From NCBI GenBank assembly GCA_026988115.1, contig JALSLV010000016.1:62001-126000 (forward strand): DNA of 64,000 bases, read 5' to 3'. Positions 40,044 through 48,640 of this stretch are shown here, one piece after another. The stretch comes from Lysobacterales bacterium (GTDB lineage Bacteria; Pseudomonadota; Gammaproteobacteria; Xanthomonadales; Marinicellaceae). The notes under the pieces are model-generated. The model saw nothing but the letters and a program-made list of their open reading frames with translations, ran no database searches and was not told the origin of the DNA. Positions within the stretch are counted from its first letter, which is position 1. Every line of letters starts with the position of its first letter. Made by a program: the position numbers and the translations under genes.

Positions 40044-41219
40044 ATGTTTGAAATAATGGAAAATGACAGCAGCGGTGCTGTAATCAAAGTAATCGGTCTT
40101 GGTGGCGGCGGTGGAAACACCGTTCAACAAATGGTTGAAGCTGACATCCAAGGAGTTGAATTTATTTGTGCTAATACTGATGTGCAAGCACTGGATAAAA
40201 CAAAATGTAAAAACATAATAAGAATAGGGCAAAATGTCACCAAAGGTCTTGGAGCTGGTGCCAACCCAGAAGTTGGGCGTCAAGCCGCGTTGGAAGACAG
40301 AGAGCGCATAAAAGAAGTTCTAGAAGGAACCGACATGGTGTTCATTACCGCGGGTATGGGCGGTGGCACGGGTACAGGTGCTGCACCCGTTGTTGCTCAA
40401 ATTGCTAAAGAAATGAACATTCTTACTGTTGCAGTTGTCACTAAACCTTTTCCTTTTGAGGGCAAAAGAAGAATGATGGTTGCCGAAAAAGGCATTACCG
40501 AATTAGAAGAGAGTGTTGACTCTTTGATTACCATACCAAATGGCAAATTATTGACACACTTTGATAGGGACGTCACCTTATTAAACGCATTTAAAGCATC
40601 CAATGATGTTTTGCATGGTGCAGTGCAAGGTATATCTGACTTGATTACCAATCCTGGCATGGTTAATGTCGATTTTGCCGATGTAAAAACGGTCATGTCA
40701 GAAATGGGCATGGCAATGATGGGAACGGGCATTGGTCGAGGCGATGATCGCGCTGCCGTTGCAACGGAACTCGCCATAAACAGTCCATTGCTTGAGGACA
40801 TTGACATGCATGGTGCTAAAGGCATATTAGTTAATGTAACCTGCGGAATGGATTTAAGCTTAGGAGAAATTCAAGAAATAGGCGAAATGGTTGAAGAATA
40901 CACGTCAGATACATCCACAGTGGTCATCGGCACATCAATAGATATGGAAATGGAAGGTGAATTACGTGTTACTGTGGTAGCCACAGGTATTAATGGAAAA
41001 GGAGAGAAAAAAGTACAGCTAGTTAAACCAACCGAAGAACGTGTTGAAATTTCACCTTCCTATCGGACAAAACTTTCGTCTCATGTGGTCAGTTCTGCAA
41101 CAGCAGCACAACAGATGAATAATAGTGAAGAAAGCCCTGTCATTAAAGCAGAGAAAGACCAAATGTTGTCTGAAGACTACCTCGATATTCCTGCATTTTT
41201 ACGCAATCAGGCGGACTAA
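40044..41219 (+). CDS. ftsZ: Cell division GTPase FtsZ
   Basis: Tubulin-like GTPase forming the division ring. 391 aa with [14 protein letters not shown], the GTP-binding [14 protein letters not shown], and the T7 loop [13 protein letters not shown]. The conserved C-terminal peptide [14 protein letters not shown] binds FtsA and ZipA. ATG 40044 is set by CGGAGG nine bases upstream. The unusual Thr in GGGNTVQQM replaces the common Ala. A terminator follows. Confidence 0.97.
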   Translation: MFEIMENDSSGAVIKVIGLGGGGGNTVQQMVEADIQGVEFICANTDVQALDKTKCKNIIRIGQNVTKGLGAGANPEVGRQAALEDRERIKEVLEGTDMVFITAGMGGGTGTGAAPVVAQIAKEMNILTVAVVTKPFPFEGKRRMMVAEKGITELEESVDSLITIPNGKLLTHFDRDVTLLNAFKASNDVLHGAVQGISDLITNPGMVNVDFADVKTVMSEMGMAMMGTGIGRGDDRAAVATELAINSPLLEDIDMHGAKGILVNVTCGMDLSLGEIQEIGEMVEEYTSDTSTVVIGTSIDMEMEGELRVTVVATGINGKGEKKVQLVKPTEERVEISPSYRTKLSSHVVSSATAAQQMNNSEESPVIKAEKDQMLSEDYLDIPAFLRNQAD

Positions 41220-41237
41220 CAGGAATACATAAGTGTC

Positions 41238-41269
41238 ATTGCAGTTTCACCTCCGAAGCTGCAATTTTT
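41238..41269 (+). terminator. Rho-independent terminator after ftsZ
   Basis: ATTGCAGTTTC (41238-41248) pairs with GAAGCTGCAAT (41255-41265), including one G-U, around ACCTCC. T5 follows (41265-41269). It separates lpxC from the dcw transcript. Confidence 0.9.
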
Positions 41270-41427
41270 ATGCCGTTGTGAGTGTATTAAGGTCTTTAAG
41301 GTACTAACAACCATGTTAATAGTTGTGGTAGAAATAATACAAGCAGTGGTTGATTTACAACGATTATTTCAAAATATATGGATAATGTGTTAAACTTCCA
41401 CCCATTAAGAGTTGCAGAAAAAGAATA

Positions 41428-42333
41428 ATGATAAAACAGAGAACCCTGAAAAATACTGTAAGAGCCACAGGAGTTGGCATTCATACAGGTCAAAAGGTTT
41501 ATATAACCCTAAGGCCAGCAGGTATTGACACTGGAATTGTATTTGTTAGAACCGACCTGAATACACCAAAGCACATTAAAGCCCAAGCCGAATTGGTTGG
41601 AGATACAAGCATGTCTACAACACTCATTAAGGACGGTGTTCGAGTGGCAACAGTAGAACATTTAATGGCTGCGTTTTGTGGCATGGGTATCGACAATTGC
41701 ATTGTTGAACTCAGCGCATCTGAAGTTCCGATTATGGATGGTAGCGCAGGTCCCTTTGTCTTTTTAATCCAATCCGCAGGGATTTTATTGCAAGACAAGG
41801 CCAAAAAGTTCATAAAAATAACTAAAGCTGTTGAAATTAAGCATGAAGACAAGTTCGCTCGCTTTGAACCCTTTAATGGTTTTAAGCTAAAATTTGATAT
41901 AGAATTTAACCATCCTGCATTCTCAGAGCACACAAAGTCAAAAGAAATCAATTTATCAAGCAATGCTTTTATTAAAGAAATTTCACGCGCTCGTACTTTT
42001 GGCTTTATGCGTGATATAGAAATGCTTAGAGACAAAAACTTGGCTATTGGTGGCAGCATGGATAATGCTATTGTGTTAGATGATTATCGTGTCTTAAACC
42101 AAGATGGATTGCGCTACGAAGATGAGTTTGTTAAGCATAAAATCCTAGACGCCATTGGGGACATTTATCAATTAGGTCAACCAGTTATTGGAGCCTTTCA
42201 CGGTTACAAATCAGGTCATGCATTAAACAATGGTTTAGTTCGAAAACTATTAAAGCATTCTGATTGTTGGGAATTTGTTAGCTTTCCAGATAAAACACAA
42301 CAAGAGAAACAACTCTACCCAGTCTTTGCATGA
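41428..42333 (+). CDS. lpxC: UDP-3-O-acyl-GlcNAc deacetylase LpxC
   Basis: Zinc-dependent committed step of lipid A synthesis. 301 aa with zinc ligands H78 (VEHLMAA), H237 and D241 ([10 protein letters not shown]), and catalytic-region H264 (YKSGHALNN). Together with the OMP and lipoprotein signals it confirms a Gram-negative host. Transcribed separately from ftsZ, as the terminator shows. Its stop overlaps the next lipoprotein start (ATGA). Confidence 0.97.
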   Translation: MIKQRTLKNTVRATGVGIHTGQKVYITLRPAGIDTGIVFVRTDLNTPKHIKAQAELVGDTSMSTTLIKDGVRVATVEHLMAAFCGMGIDNCIVELSASEVPIMDGSAGPFVFLIQSAGILLQDKAKKFIKITKAVEIKHEDKFARFEPFNGFKLKFDIEFNHPAFSEHTKSKEINLSSNAFIKEISRARTFGFMRDIEMLRDKNLAIGGSMDNAIVLDDYRVLNQDGLRYEDEFVKHKILDAIGDIYQLGQPVIGAFHGYKSGHALNNGLVRKLLKHSDCWEFVSFPDKTQQEKQLYPVFA

Positions 42334-42737
42334 AATCGATTCTAATAAAACTTACCGTGGTCATTATTTTGGCTTTAACATCCTGCAAAAATAATCCAAC
42401 CAGAATCACAAACAAATACCAAAATTACATTACTCAACAAAAGCTAGTACCCATCAAAAAAATCAAGCAATTTACCTTTCGTGGTTGGAACTCACTAGAT
42501 GCAGAGCACTTTATCCTATCAGCATCGCAAAATAAGCCTTACCTCATTGAATTATATAATTATTGTAATGATCTTGATTTTTCTGCAAGCATAAGACTTA
42601 ACCAGACAAATGACAGTATTCTATCTTCAAACTTTGACTCCATTAGCATTCCTAATCAGAGTTTTCAAGACAAATGCCGCATTAAAAATATTTACTCATT
42701 ATCAAAACAACAGGTAAATGAAATTAATTCATTATGA
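42330..42737 (+). CDS. Small lipoprotein, DUF6491-like
   Basis: 135 aa. The signal peptide ends in lipobox LTSC, lipidating Cys19. The mature sequence ([26 protein letters not shown] followed by a Cys pair region and [10 protein letters not shown]) fits my memory of the DUF6491 lipoproteins, but I cannot confirm this. Function unknown. Coupled to lpxC by a four-base overlap, hinting at an envelope role. Confidence 0.72.
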   Translation: MKSILIKLTVVIILALTSCKNNPTRITNKYQNYITQQKLVPIKKIKQFTFRGWNSLDAEHFILSASQNKPYLIELYNYCNDLDFSASIRLNQTNDSILSSNFDSISIPNQSFQDKCRIKNIYSLSKQQVNEINSL

Positions 42738-42926
42738 ATACCTGAGACCAGTGTATAACAATATAACTGCGTGTAAAAAGTGAAATATTCCAAATCCTAG
42801 ATTTGCATCACGTTTTTAATTGAATTTTTGTTGTAATATGCTAACATGAGTGCATTGGTGGGAACTTTACATGAACAATGTGTTCTAAATACCTGTTAAA
42901 TTTAGAGTTTTAGGAGCTTAACCAAA

Positions 42927-43703
42927 GTGAAATTATTTTGTAATCTGTTGTTGCTAGCATTGACACTATTCTCTATGAGTGCCCATGCAAATGATGAAGA
43001 TTCTCTTAATTTTCAAAGAATTGACCCTCAACTTATCAATTACCATCTTCAAGAAAACAAGGACGATAGTTGGATAAAAACACACACCTCTCAGCCTGAT
43101 AAGTTTTTCTCATTATCTTCAAAAAAGACCAACTCTTTTCGAGATGAAGTGGAAATGGCATGGAGTTTTTCAAACCTATTTAGTATAAATGTTAACCTCT
43201 TTGAAGACGGCAACTATAAAAATTACTTCAACCTTCCCTCACAAAGCAGCCCTACTCGCTCCTTGAACAAGTCAGCGTCTCGTTCTTTACAGCCAACATT
43301 AGATACAAACACTCGACTCAAAGGTTATAAAATTGGCTTGTCTTCTGATTTTGGCATAGGCAATCAATTTAAACTTGGCATAAATTTGGACTACGGAAAA
43401 TTAAATGGCGCGGATTTAATTGGATTTAATACCAACAACGTCAACATGAGTTCATTTGCACTTGGAATAAAAAACAAAAAATTTGGCGCTTCCTTAATTA
43501 CAGATAGTGTCATTGAAAACAACAATTTTTTATCAAACCAAGCACGCATGGGTTTTGAAATTGATTGGCACTTTTCTGAAAATACAACTTTTTCATTCGG
43601 TTCAAAACAACAAATAAAGAACACTGACGACAGTTCGCAAACAACAAATTTTGACAACCTTTCTGGCAACGTTCAATACATAAAATTTCAATATAATTTA
43701 TAA
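42927..43703 (+). CDS. Secreted, probably outer-membrane beta-barrel protein
   Basis: 258 aa with a cleavable signal (SMSAHA, cleavage after A22). The mature part has alternating polar/apolar strands separated by Asn/Asp-rich turns (KIGLSSDFGIGNQFKLGINLD) from residue 130 on, and ends in a strand YIKFQYNL. That layout is typical of a small outer-membrane barrel, but no family is recognised. The start is GTG 42927, ten bases after GGAG; no ATG gives the signal peptide. Confidence 0.6.
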   Translation: MKLFCNLLLLALTLFSMSAHANDEDSLNFQRIDPQLINYHLQENKDDSWIKTHTSQPDKFFSLSSKKTNSFRDEVEMAWSFSNLFSINVNLFEDGNYKNYFNLPSQSSPTRSLNKSASRSLQPTLDTNTRLKGYKIGLSSDFGIGNQFKLGINLDYGKLNGADLIGFNTNNVNMSSFALGIKNKKFGASLITDSVIENNNFLSNQARMGFEIDWHFSENTTFSFGSKQQIKNTDDSSQTTNFDNLSGNVQYIKFQYNL

Positions 43704-43795
43704 TTTTACCTATATTAGTCATTTCTAATAGAGATTAAATACTGCATTTGCTATAGTCCATACTTCTTAAGAGATGAAAAGTTATAATAAACAAA

Positions 43796-46255
43796 ATGCA
43801 CATTAAAAAATTTGGCGGCACTTCATTAGCCACTGCTAGCAAGCTCGAAACAGTTGCAGAAATAATTTTTAACGCTTCTAAAAAATCACAGATTGCCGTT
43901 GTGTTGTCAGCCATGGGAAAAGTGACCGACAACCTTATTGAAATAATTTCTATCGCCATAGCTGATGGAGATTGGAAAAGTAGAATCGAATTATTGGAAG
44001 ATTTTCACAATCAAACATTGGTCGAACTTAATTGCGCTTGTCGACTTGAAGCACAAAAACAGCAAACCAGTATTAGTTATTTATTTCAAGAAGCGCAAGC
44101 AAAACTGCAAGGAATCAGCTTACTAGGTCAATGCCCTGAGGATACGTATGCGTGGTTAATCACTTTAGGAGAGCAACTTTCTGTTTCTCTTATGTATTCG
44201 CAACTTATCTCTCTTGGACTCACTATTGAAACCATAAATGCACGCGCGCACATCATAACAACTGAAAATGCATTTAGTGGTGAGGTTGACATTAACCAAT
44301 GTAAGTCAAATCTTTCTGCCTATAAAAAGAGTAACGCAGAAGTCTTACTCATGCCTGGATTTTGCTCTTCTAGTCCTTCAGGTAAAGCCACCACATTAGG
44401 TCGAAATGGGTCTGATTATTCTGCCGCATTGCTTGCCATAAGTCTAGAGGCACAAAGGTGTGAAATTTGGACAGATGTTGATGGAGTTTATAACGCCAAT
44501 CCACGGGAAGTTAGCACTGCTTATTTGGTTCCCCAACTGAGCTATTATGAGGCGATGGAATTGTCTTATTTTGGCGCCAGTGTTTTACACCCCAAAACAA
44601 TTACACCACTTATGCATGCGGACATTCCATGCGTGATTAGAAACACTTTTAATTTGGATTCAAAAGGCACCATTATCAGTCACAACCCTCATAAGACTGA
44701 CAATTTTGCCACGGCCATCTCAAGCCTTGAAAATATTACCATGGTGACCGTAAGCGGTCCAGGGATGAAAGGCATGGTTGGCATGGCTGCGCGGGTATTT
44801 GATACCATGAGTGATAAGAATATCAGTATCATACTCATTACTCAATCTTCTTCCGAATATTCAATTAGCTTTTGCATCGATACGCATTCAAAAACTCTGG
44901 CGCAACAGTGCCTTAATGATACTTTTGCTCTTGAGTTAAAAAATGAGATGCTAGAACCCATTTCATTTAAAGATAATTTAGCAATAATCACCTTGATTTC
45001 TGATAACATGAAAAAACGTCGTGGCACGGCAGCACAATTTTTCCAATCATTAGCCATTGCCAATGTCAACATTATTGCCATCGCTCAAGGGTCAAACGAA
45101 CGCTCTATTTCTGCTGTGATTGAAGAAGATAGAGTTAAACGAGGATTAAGAAGTTGTCATCAACTATTTTTTGACTCGCGTCAACAAGTAGAAATCATAC
45201 TTATCGGCTGTGGTCTTGTGGGCGATGCTTTTTTAATGCAAATTCAAAAACAACAAGCTTATTTGAACAAACAAAACATTCGCATAAAAGTATGCGGTAT
45301 AATCAATTCAAAAGGCGCTTTATTAAATGAAAATGGCATAGACCTTAGTCATTATAAACAATCCATACAAACCGACCTAAAAGAATTTGACAAAGAACAA
45401 CTCAAAGCATTTAGGCAGCAATCCAATATGATTAACCCAATTATTGTTGATTGCACCTCGTCCACTGAAATTGCACAAGATTATTGTGACTTTTTCGAAG
45501 CAGGTTATCACATTGTAGCAGCGAATAAAAAAGCCAACACCCTGAGCTACGAGTACTACAAAAAATTAAAACAGACCGCAGTTCATTCTCACCGACAGTT
45601 TAATTATGAAACCAATGTTGGTGCTGGATTACCCGTTATTGACACCTTCAGAAATTTATTACGCGCAGGCGATAAATTAGTCAAATTTGAAGGGATATTA
45701 TCTGGCTCAATGTCTTATATTTTTGGAAAACTTGATGAAGGACTGCCTCTGTCTCAAGCCGTAATAAAAGCTAAAGATAAAGGCTTTACAGAACCCGATC
45801 CTCGCGATGATTTAAGTGGCATGGACATTGCCCGAAAAGTTCTTATTATTGCCAGAGAATCTGGTTTAAAACTAGAATTAAGCGATGTCAAAATTGACTC
45901 CTTATTAACCCAAGAACTGATTGATGCAGCGAATGTCAAAGAGTTCATGGAAAAGCTTCCTGATTTGGATGAAAACATTAAGAAATTAAACCAACAAGCC
46001 CAAGCGAAAAACTGTGTGTTACGCTATATTGGCACGGTATCAAATAATGAATGCTCCGTAAAAATTGAAGAAATTCCGCAATCCTCTGCCCTCTACTCAG
46101 TAAAAGAAGGTGAAAATGCCATCTCATTTTATAGCCAATACTATCAACCCATCCCAATGGTTCTTCGTGGCTATGGAGCAGGAGCGGATGTCACCGCTGC
46201 TGGAATTTTCTCAGATGTGATTAAAATAGTTCCATCTAAAAGCAGTTTTATATAA
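43796..46255 (+). CDS. thrA: Bifunctional aspartokinase / homoserine dehydrogenase (ThrA type)
   Basis: First and third steps of the threonine and methionine branch of aspartate metabolism. 819 aa: kinase domain from KKFGGTSLATASKL (4-17) to about 290, two ACT-type regulatory segments (300-450), then homoserine dehydrogenase with the NAD(P)-binding IGCGLVGDAF region and GILSGSMSYIFGKLDEG. Length matches E. coli ThrA (820 aa). thrB and thrC do not follow, so the usual thrABC operon is broken up here. Confidence 0.95.
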   Translation: MHIKKFGGTSLATASKLETVAEIIFNASKKSQIAVVLSAMGKVTDNLIEIISIAIADGDWKSRIELLEDFHNQTLVELNCACRLEAQKQQTSISYLFQEAQAKLQGISLLGQCPEDTYAWLITLGEQLSVSLMYSQLISLGLTIETINARAHIITTENAFSGEVDINQCKSNLSAYKKSNAEVLLMPGFCSSSPSGKATTLGRNGSDYSAALLAISLEAQRCEIWTDVDGVYNANPREVSTAYLVPQLSYYEAMELSYFGASVLHPKTITPLMHADIPCVIRNTFNLDSKGTIISHNPHKTDNFATAISSLENITMVTVSGPGMKGMVGMAARVFDTMSDKNISIILITQSSSEYSISFCIDTHSKTLAQQCLNDTFALELKNEMLEPISFKDNLAIITLISDNMKKRRGTAAQFFQSLAIANVNIIAIAQGSNERSISAVIEEDRVKRGLRSCHQLFFDSRQQVEIILIGCGLVGDAFLMQIQKQQAYLNKQNIRIKVCGIINSKGALLNENGIDLSHYKQSIQTDLKEFDKEQLKAFRQQSNMINPIIVDCTSSTEIAQDYCDFFEAGYHIVAANKKANTLSYEYYKKLKQTAVHSHRQFNYETNVGAGLPVIDTFRNLLRAGDKLVKFEGILSGSMSYIFGKLDEGLPLSQAVIKAKDKGFTEPDPRDDLSGMDIARKVLIIARESGLKLELSDVKIDSLLTQELIDAANVKEFMEKLPDLDENIKKLNQQAQAKNCVLRYIGTVSNNECSVKIEEIPQSSALYSVKEGENAISFYSQYYQPIPMVLRGYGAGADVTAAGIFSDVIKIVPSKSSFI

Positions 46256-46280
46256 CTCTTTCAACAATTGCTATTAATAA

Positions 46281-46308
46281 AAATAGGGCTTATTAATAAG
46301 CCCTATTT
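46281..46308. terminator. Perfect 28-base palindrome between thrA and dsbD
   Basis: AAATAGGGCTTATT is followed immediately by its exact complement, ending ...CCCTATTT. It lies 26 bases after the thrA stop in a convergent gap, so it probably terminates both strands, though the T-run is only three bases. Confidence 0.7.
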
Positions 46309-46314
46309 AGTTAT

Positions 46315-46359
46315 AGAGACCTTTGCATAACACGTGCCACGAGTTATGCAAAGGTCTCT
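46315..46359. repeat. Inverted repeat AGAGACCTTTGCATAAC with 17-bp arms
   Basis: Arms 46315-46331 and 46343-46359 are perfectly complementary around an 11-base loop ACGTGCCACGA. The end sequence GAGACCTTTGCA recalls terminal repeats of some IS5-group elements, so it may be a minimal MITE or just a second terminator hairpin. No transposase is present. Confidence 0.75.
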
Positions 46360-46369
46360 TATATTTAAG

Positions 46370-48577
46370 TTAGTCAATTTCTTTTAAGTGCAACAAAAAC
46401 TCTTTGGCATTTTTATACCCAAAGAAGCTTGATTGTTGTATCAATTGCCCTTGCTTGTCAAAGAACAGTGTGGCAGGAGGACCTACAATTTTAAATTTTT
46501 TCATTAAAGCTTTATCAGACTTACTTTGTTTCGTGACATCTGCCTTTAATACAGTAAATTTATTGAGCATATTTTTAACTTGTTCATCACTGTAAGTTGT
46601 GCCTTCCATATGCACGCATTCAACACACCAATCTGCGTAAAAATCCAATAAAACAGGTTTATCTGAACTGGAAATAATTTGTTGCAACTCTGCTAAATTT
46701 GCAACTTTTTGAAATTCAAACTCTTGTTTTTGGGTTAAAGGGTGCATGAAATCCGTATTGCCCTTAATGGCACCATAAATTTCGGCAACACCAATGCCAA
46801 TCAATGCAATTTTGAACACCAAGAACAGCCAGATGAGCTTGCTGCCTTTTCTAATGTTTTTAACGGCATAACGGTACCAAAAAATGGAAGATAATAGTGC
46901 CAATAGACCAAATAAAAGCAACGTGGCTTTAGCTGGAATAATTCGCGACAAGAACCAAATTGCCATACCAATAAGAGCGATACCGAAAAACGATTTCACC
47001 ACATTCATCCAACCACCTGATTGCGGCATCCATTTGCCAGCCGAGGCACCAATCAACAATAAAGGCACACCCATCCCAATAGACATGGCAAACAGTGCAA
47101 AACCACCCACGACTGGATCACCTGTGTTAGAAATATAGAGCACAGCACCAGCAAGAGGAGGAGCCACACAGGGACCAACAATAATGGCGGATAAAAAGCC
47201 CATTATTCCAACGCCAATGTAGGAACCTGATTTTTGGTTATTACTGACATTTGACAACTTTGATTGCCATGAGGCAGGTAATTGTAAATCGTAATAACCA
47301 AACATACTAAAAGCCAGGGCTACAAAAACCAAGCTAAAGGCAATTATTACCCAGTCTACTTGTAATACTGCCTGAATATTTGCACCTAGCATGCCTGCAA
47401 TAACGCCCGCTGCTGTATAGGCTAATGCCATAGCTAACACATAAATTAAAGAAAGCATAAATGCCCGCGAGCGAGAAATTTCACCTTGTCCCATAATCAA
47501 TCCAGATAAAATTGGAATCATCGGAAAAATACACGGAGTTAAAGCCAACAATAAACCAAAACCAAAGAATCGAAGAATGGTTTTCCACCACGCGTTTTGT
47601 TCTAAATCATTTTGTATCTGATCTTGCTCTGAAAGTTTGACTGGTTCGGTTGTCGCAGTTGTAGTTTTATTGGCACTATTGGCTTTTATCGGAGGTAAAT
47701 CCACCGTTATCAACCTTAACGAAGGGGGGTAACAGATTCCTTCATCCACGCACCCTTGAAACTCTGCTTGCAATTGCAATTGATTAGGCGAGTCAGGCTG
47801 ACGAATCACGGGAATATCCACTTCCATCTGCCCATAAAAAACTTCAACATCACCAAAATGTGGGTCTTGTTTAACTTTACCTTTTGGAAAATTCACTTCT
47901 CCTATTTCAACACCCTTGGTTAAAGATTTTAACTTAACCTTATCCTTATAAAGATAAATATTGTCACCCATGGTAAATCGAGCTGACAATTTATTTACAT
48001 CTAAGGCAATGGTCTCAAACTTGAAAGCTTGGGTTTCAGGTAAGACTGAATCACTTTGCCCATTCCAACCAGAATCATCAGAATTAAGCCCCAACCCATT
48101 ATTGGCAGGTGAACCTAAAGAATTTATCGGCATTGTGGCTATTTGTTGGATTGGCAGTTTAATTTCGACTTCCTTGGTTTGCGGAGGATAACACACCCCT
48201 GCTTCTGCACAGCCTTGGTATTTAAACTTAAACTTTGTTGTGCGTTTCACATCTTTATTTGTATAGGGAATAACAATATCAATTTTATTATGGTACGTTT
48301 CCACTTCTCCAAAAAATTCGTCTTCTTTTTTATGGCCATCAGGAATTTGGGCTTCACCAAAGACCACATTCTGGTTTTCATTAGGAAACTTGAAGGCATG
48401 TTTATAGAGATAGTATTTGGGAGCAATATCAATACGCAAGGTAATGCTATCAATATCTGTTTTTAATACCTTAGGTGCAAACGCCTCATCCACGTCAAGT
48501 AATTCGTCATCTTGAGCGAAACTAATTTGCGCTATATTGATAAATAAAAAAAGAGTAATAAGTTTAATTGTATTCAT
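46370..48577 (-). CDS. dsbD: Thiol:disulfide interchange protein DsbD with two N-terminal domains
   Basis: Carries electrons from cytoplasmic thioredoxin across the inner membrane to periplasmic DsbC-like proteins. 735 aa, against 565 in E. coli. After a signal peptide (ends near A21) come two nDsbD-like domains, each with its own redox pair: C123/C129 (CAEAGVCYPP) and C276/C282 (CVDEGICYPP). The membrane domain follows (about 335-600) with C349 (TPCIFP) and C470 (GPCVAPP), then a thioredoxin domain with C651-V-E-C654. The duplication accounts for the extra length. Confidence 0.93.
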   Translation of the reverse strand: MNTIKLITLFLFINIAQISFAQDDELLDVDEAFAPKVLKTDIDSITLRIDIAPKYYLYKHAFKFPNENQNVVFGEAQIPDGHKKEDEFFGEVETYHNKIDIVIPYTNKDVKRTTKFKFKYQGCAEAGVCYPPQTKEVEIKLPIQQIATMPINSLGSPANNGLGLNSDDSGWNGQSDSVLPETQAFKFETIALDVNKLSARFTMGDNIYLYKDKVKLKSLTKGVEIGEVNFPKGKVKQDPHFGDVEVFYGQMEVDIPVIRQPDSPNQLQLQAEFQGCVDEGICYPPSLRLITVDLPPIKANSANKTTTATTEPVKLSEQDQIQNDLEQNAWWKTILRFFGFGLLLALTPCIFPMIPILSGLIMGQGEISRSRAFMLSLIYVLAMALAYTAAGVIAGMLGANIQAVLQVDWVIIAFSLVFVALAFSMFGYYDLQLPASWQSKLSNVSNNQKSGSYIGVGIMGFLSAIIVGPCVAPPLAGAVLYISNTGDPVVGGFALFAMSIGMGVPLLLIGASAGKWMPQSGGWMNVVKSFFGIALIGMAIWFLSRIIPAKATLLLFGLLALLSSIFWYRYAVKNIRKGSKLIWLFLVFKIALIGIGVAEIYGAIKGNTDFMHPLTQKQEFEFQKVANLAELQQIISSSDKPVLLDFYADWCVECVHMEGTTYSDEQVKNMLNKFTVLKADVTKQSKSDKALMKKFKIVGPPATLFFDKQGQLIQQSSFFGYKNAKEFLLHLKEID

Positions 48578-48640
48578 AAATTTATATTTTTTGTTAGTTA
48601 ATGAGCCTAGACCCTAAAGACGAATGTTTTCCTTCAGTTT

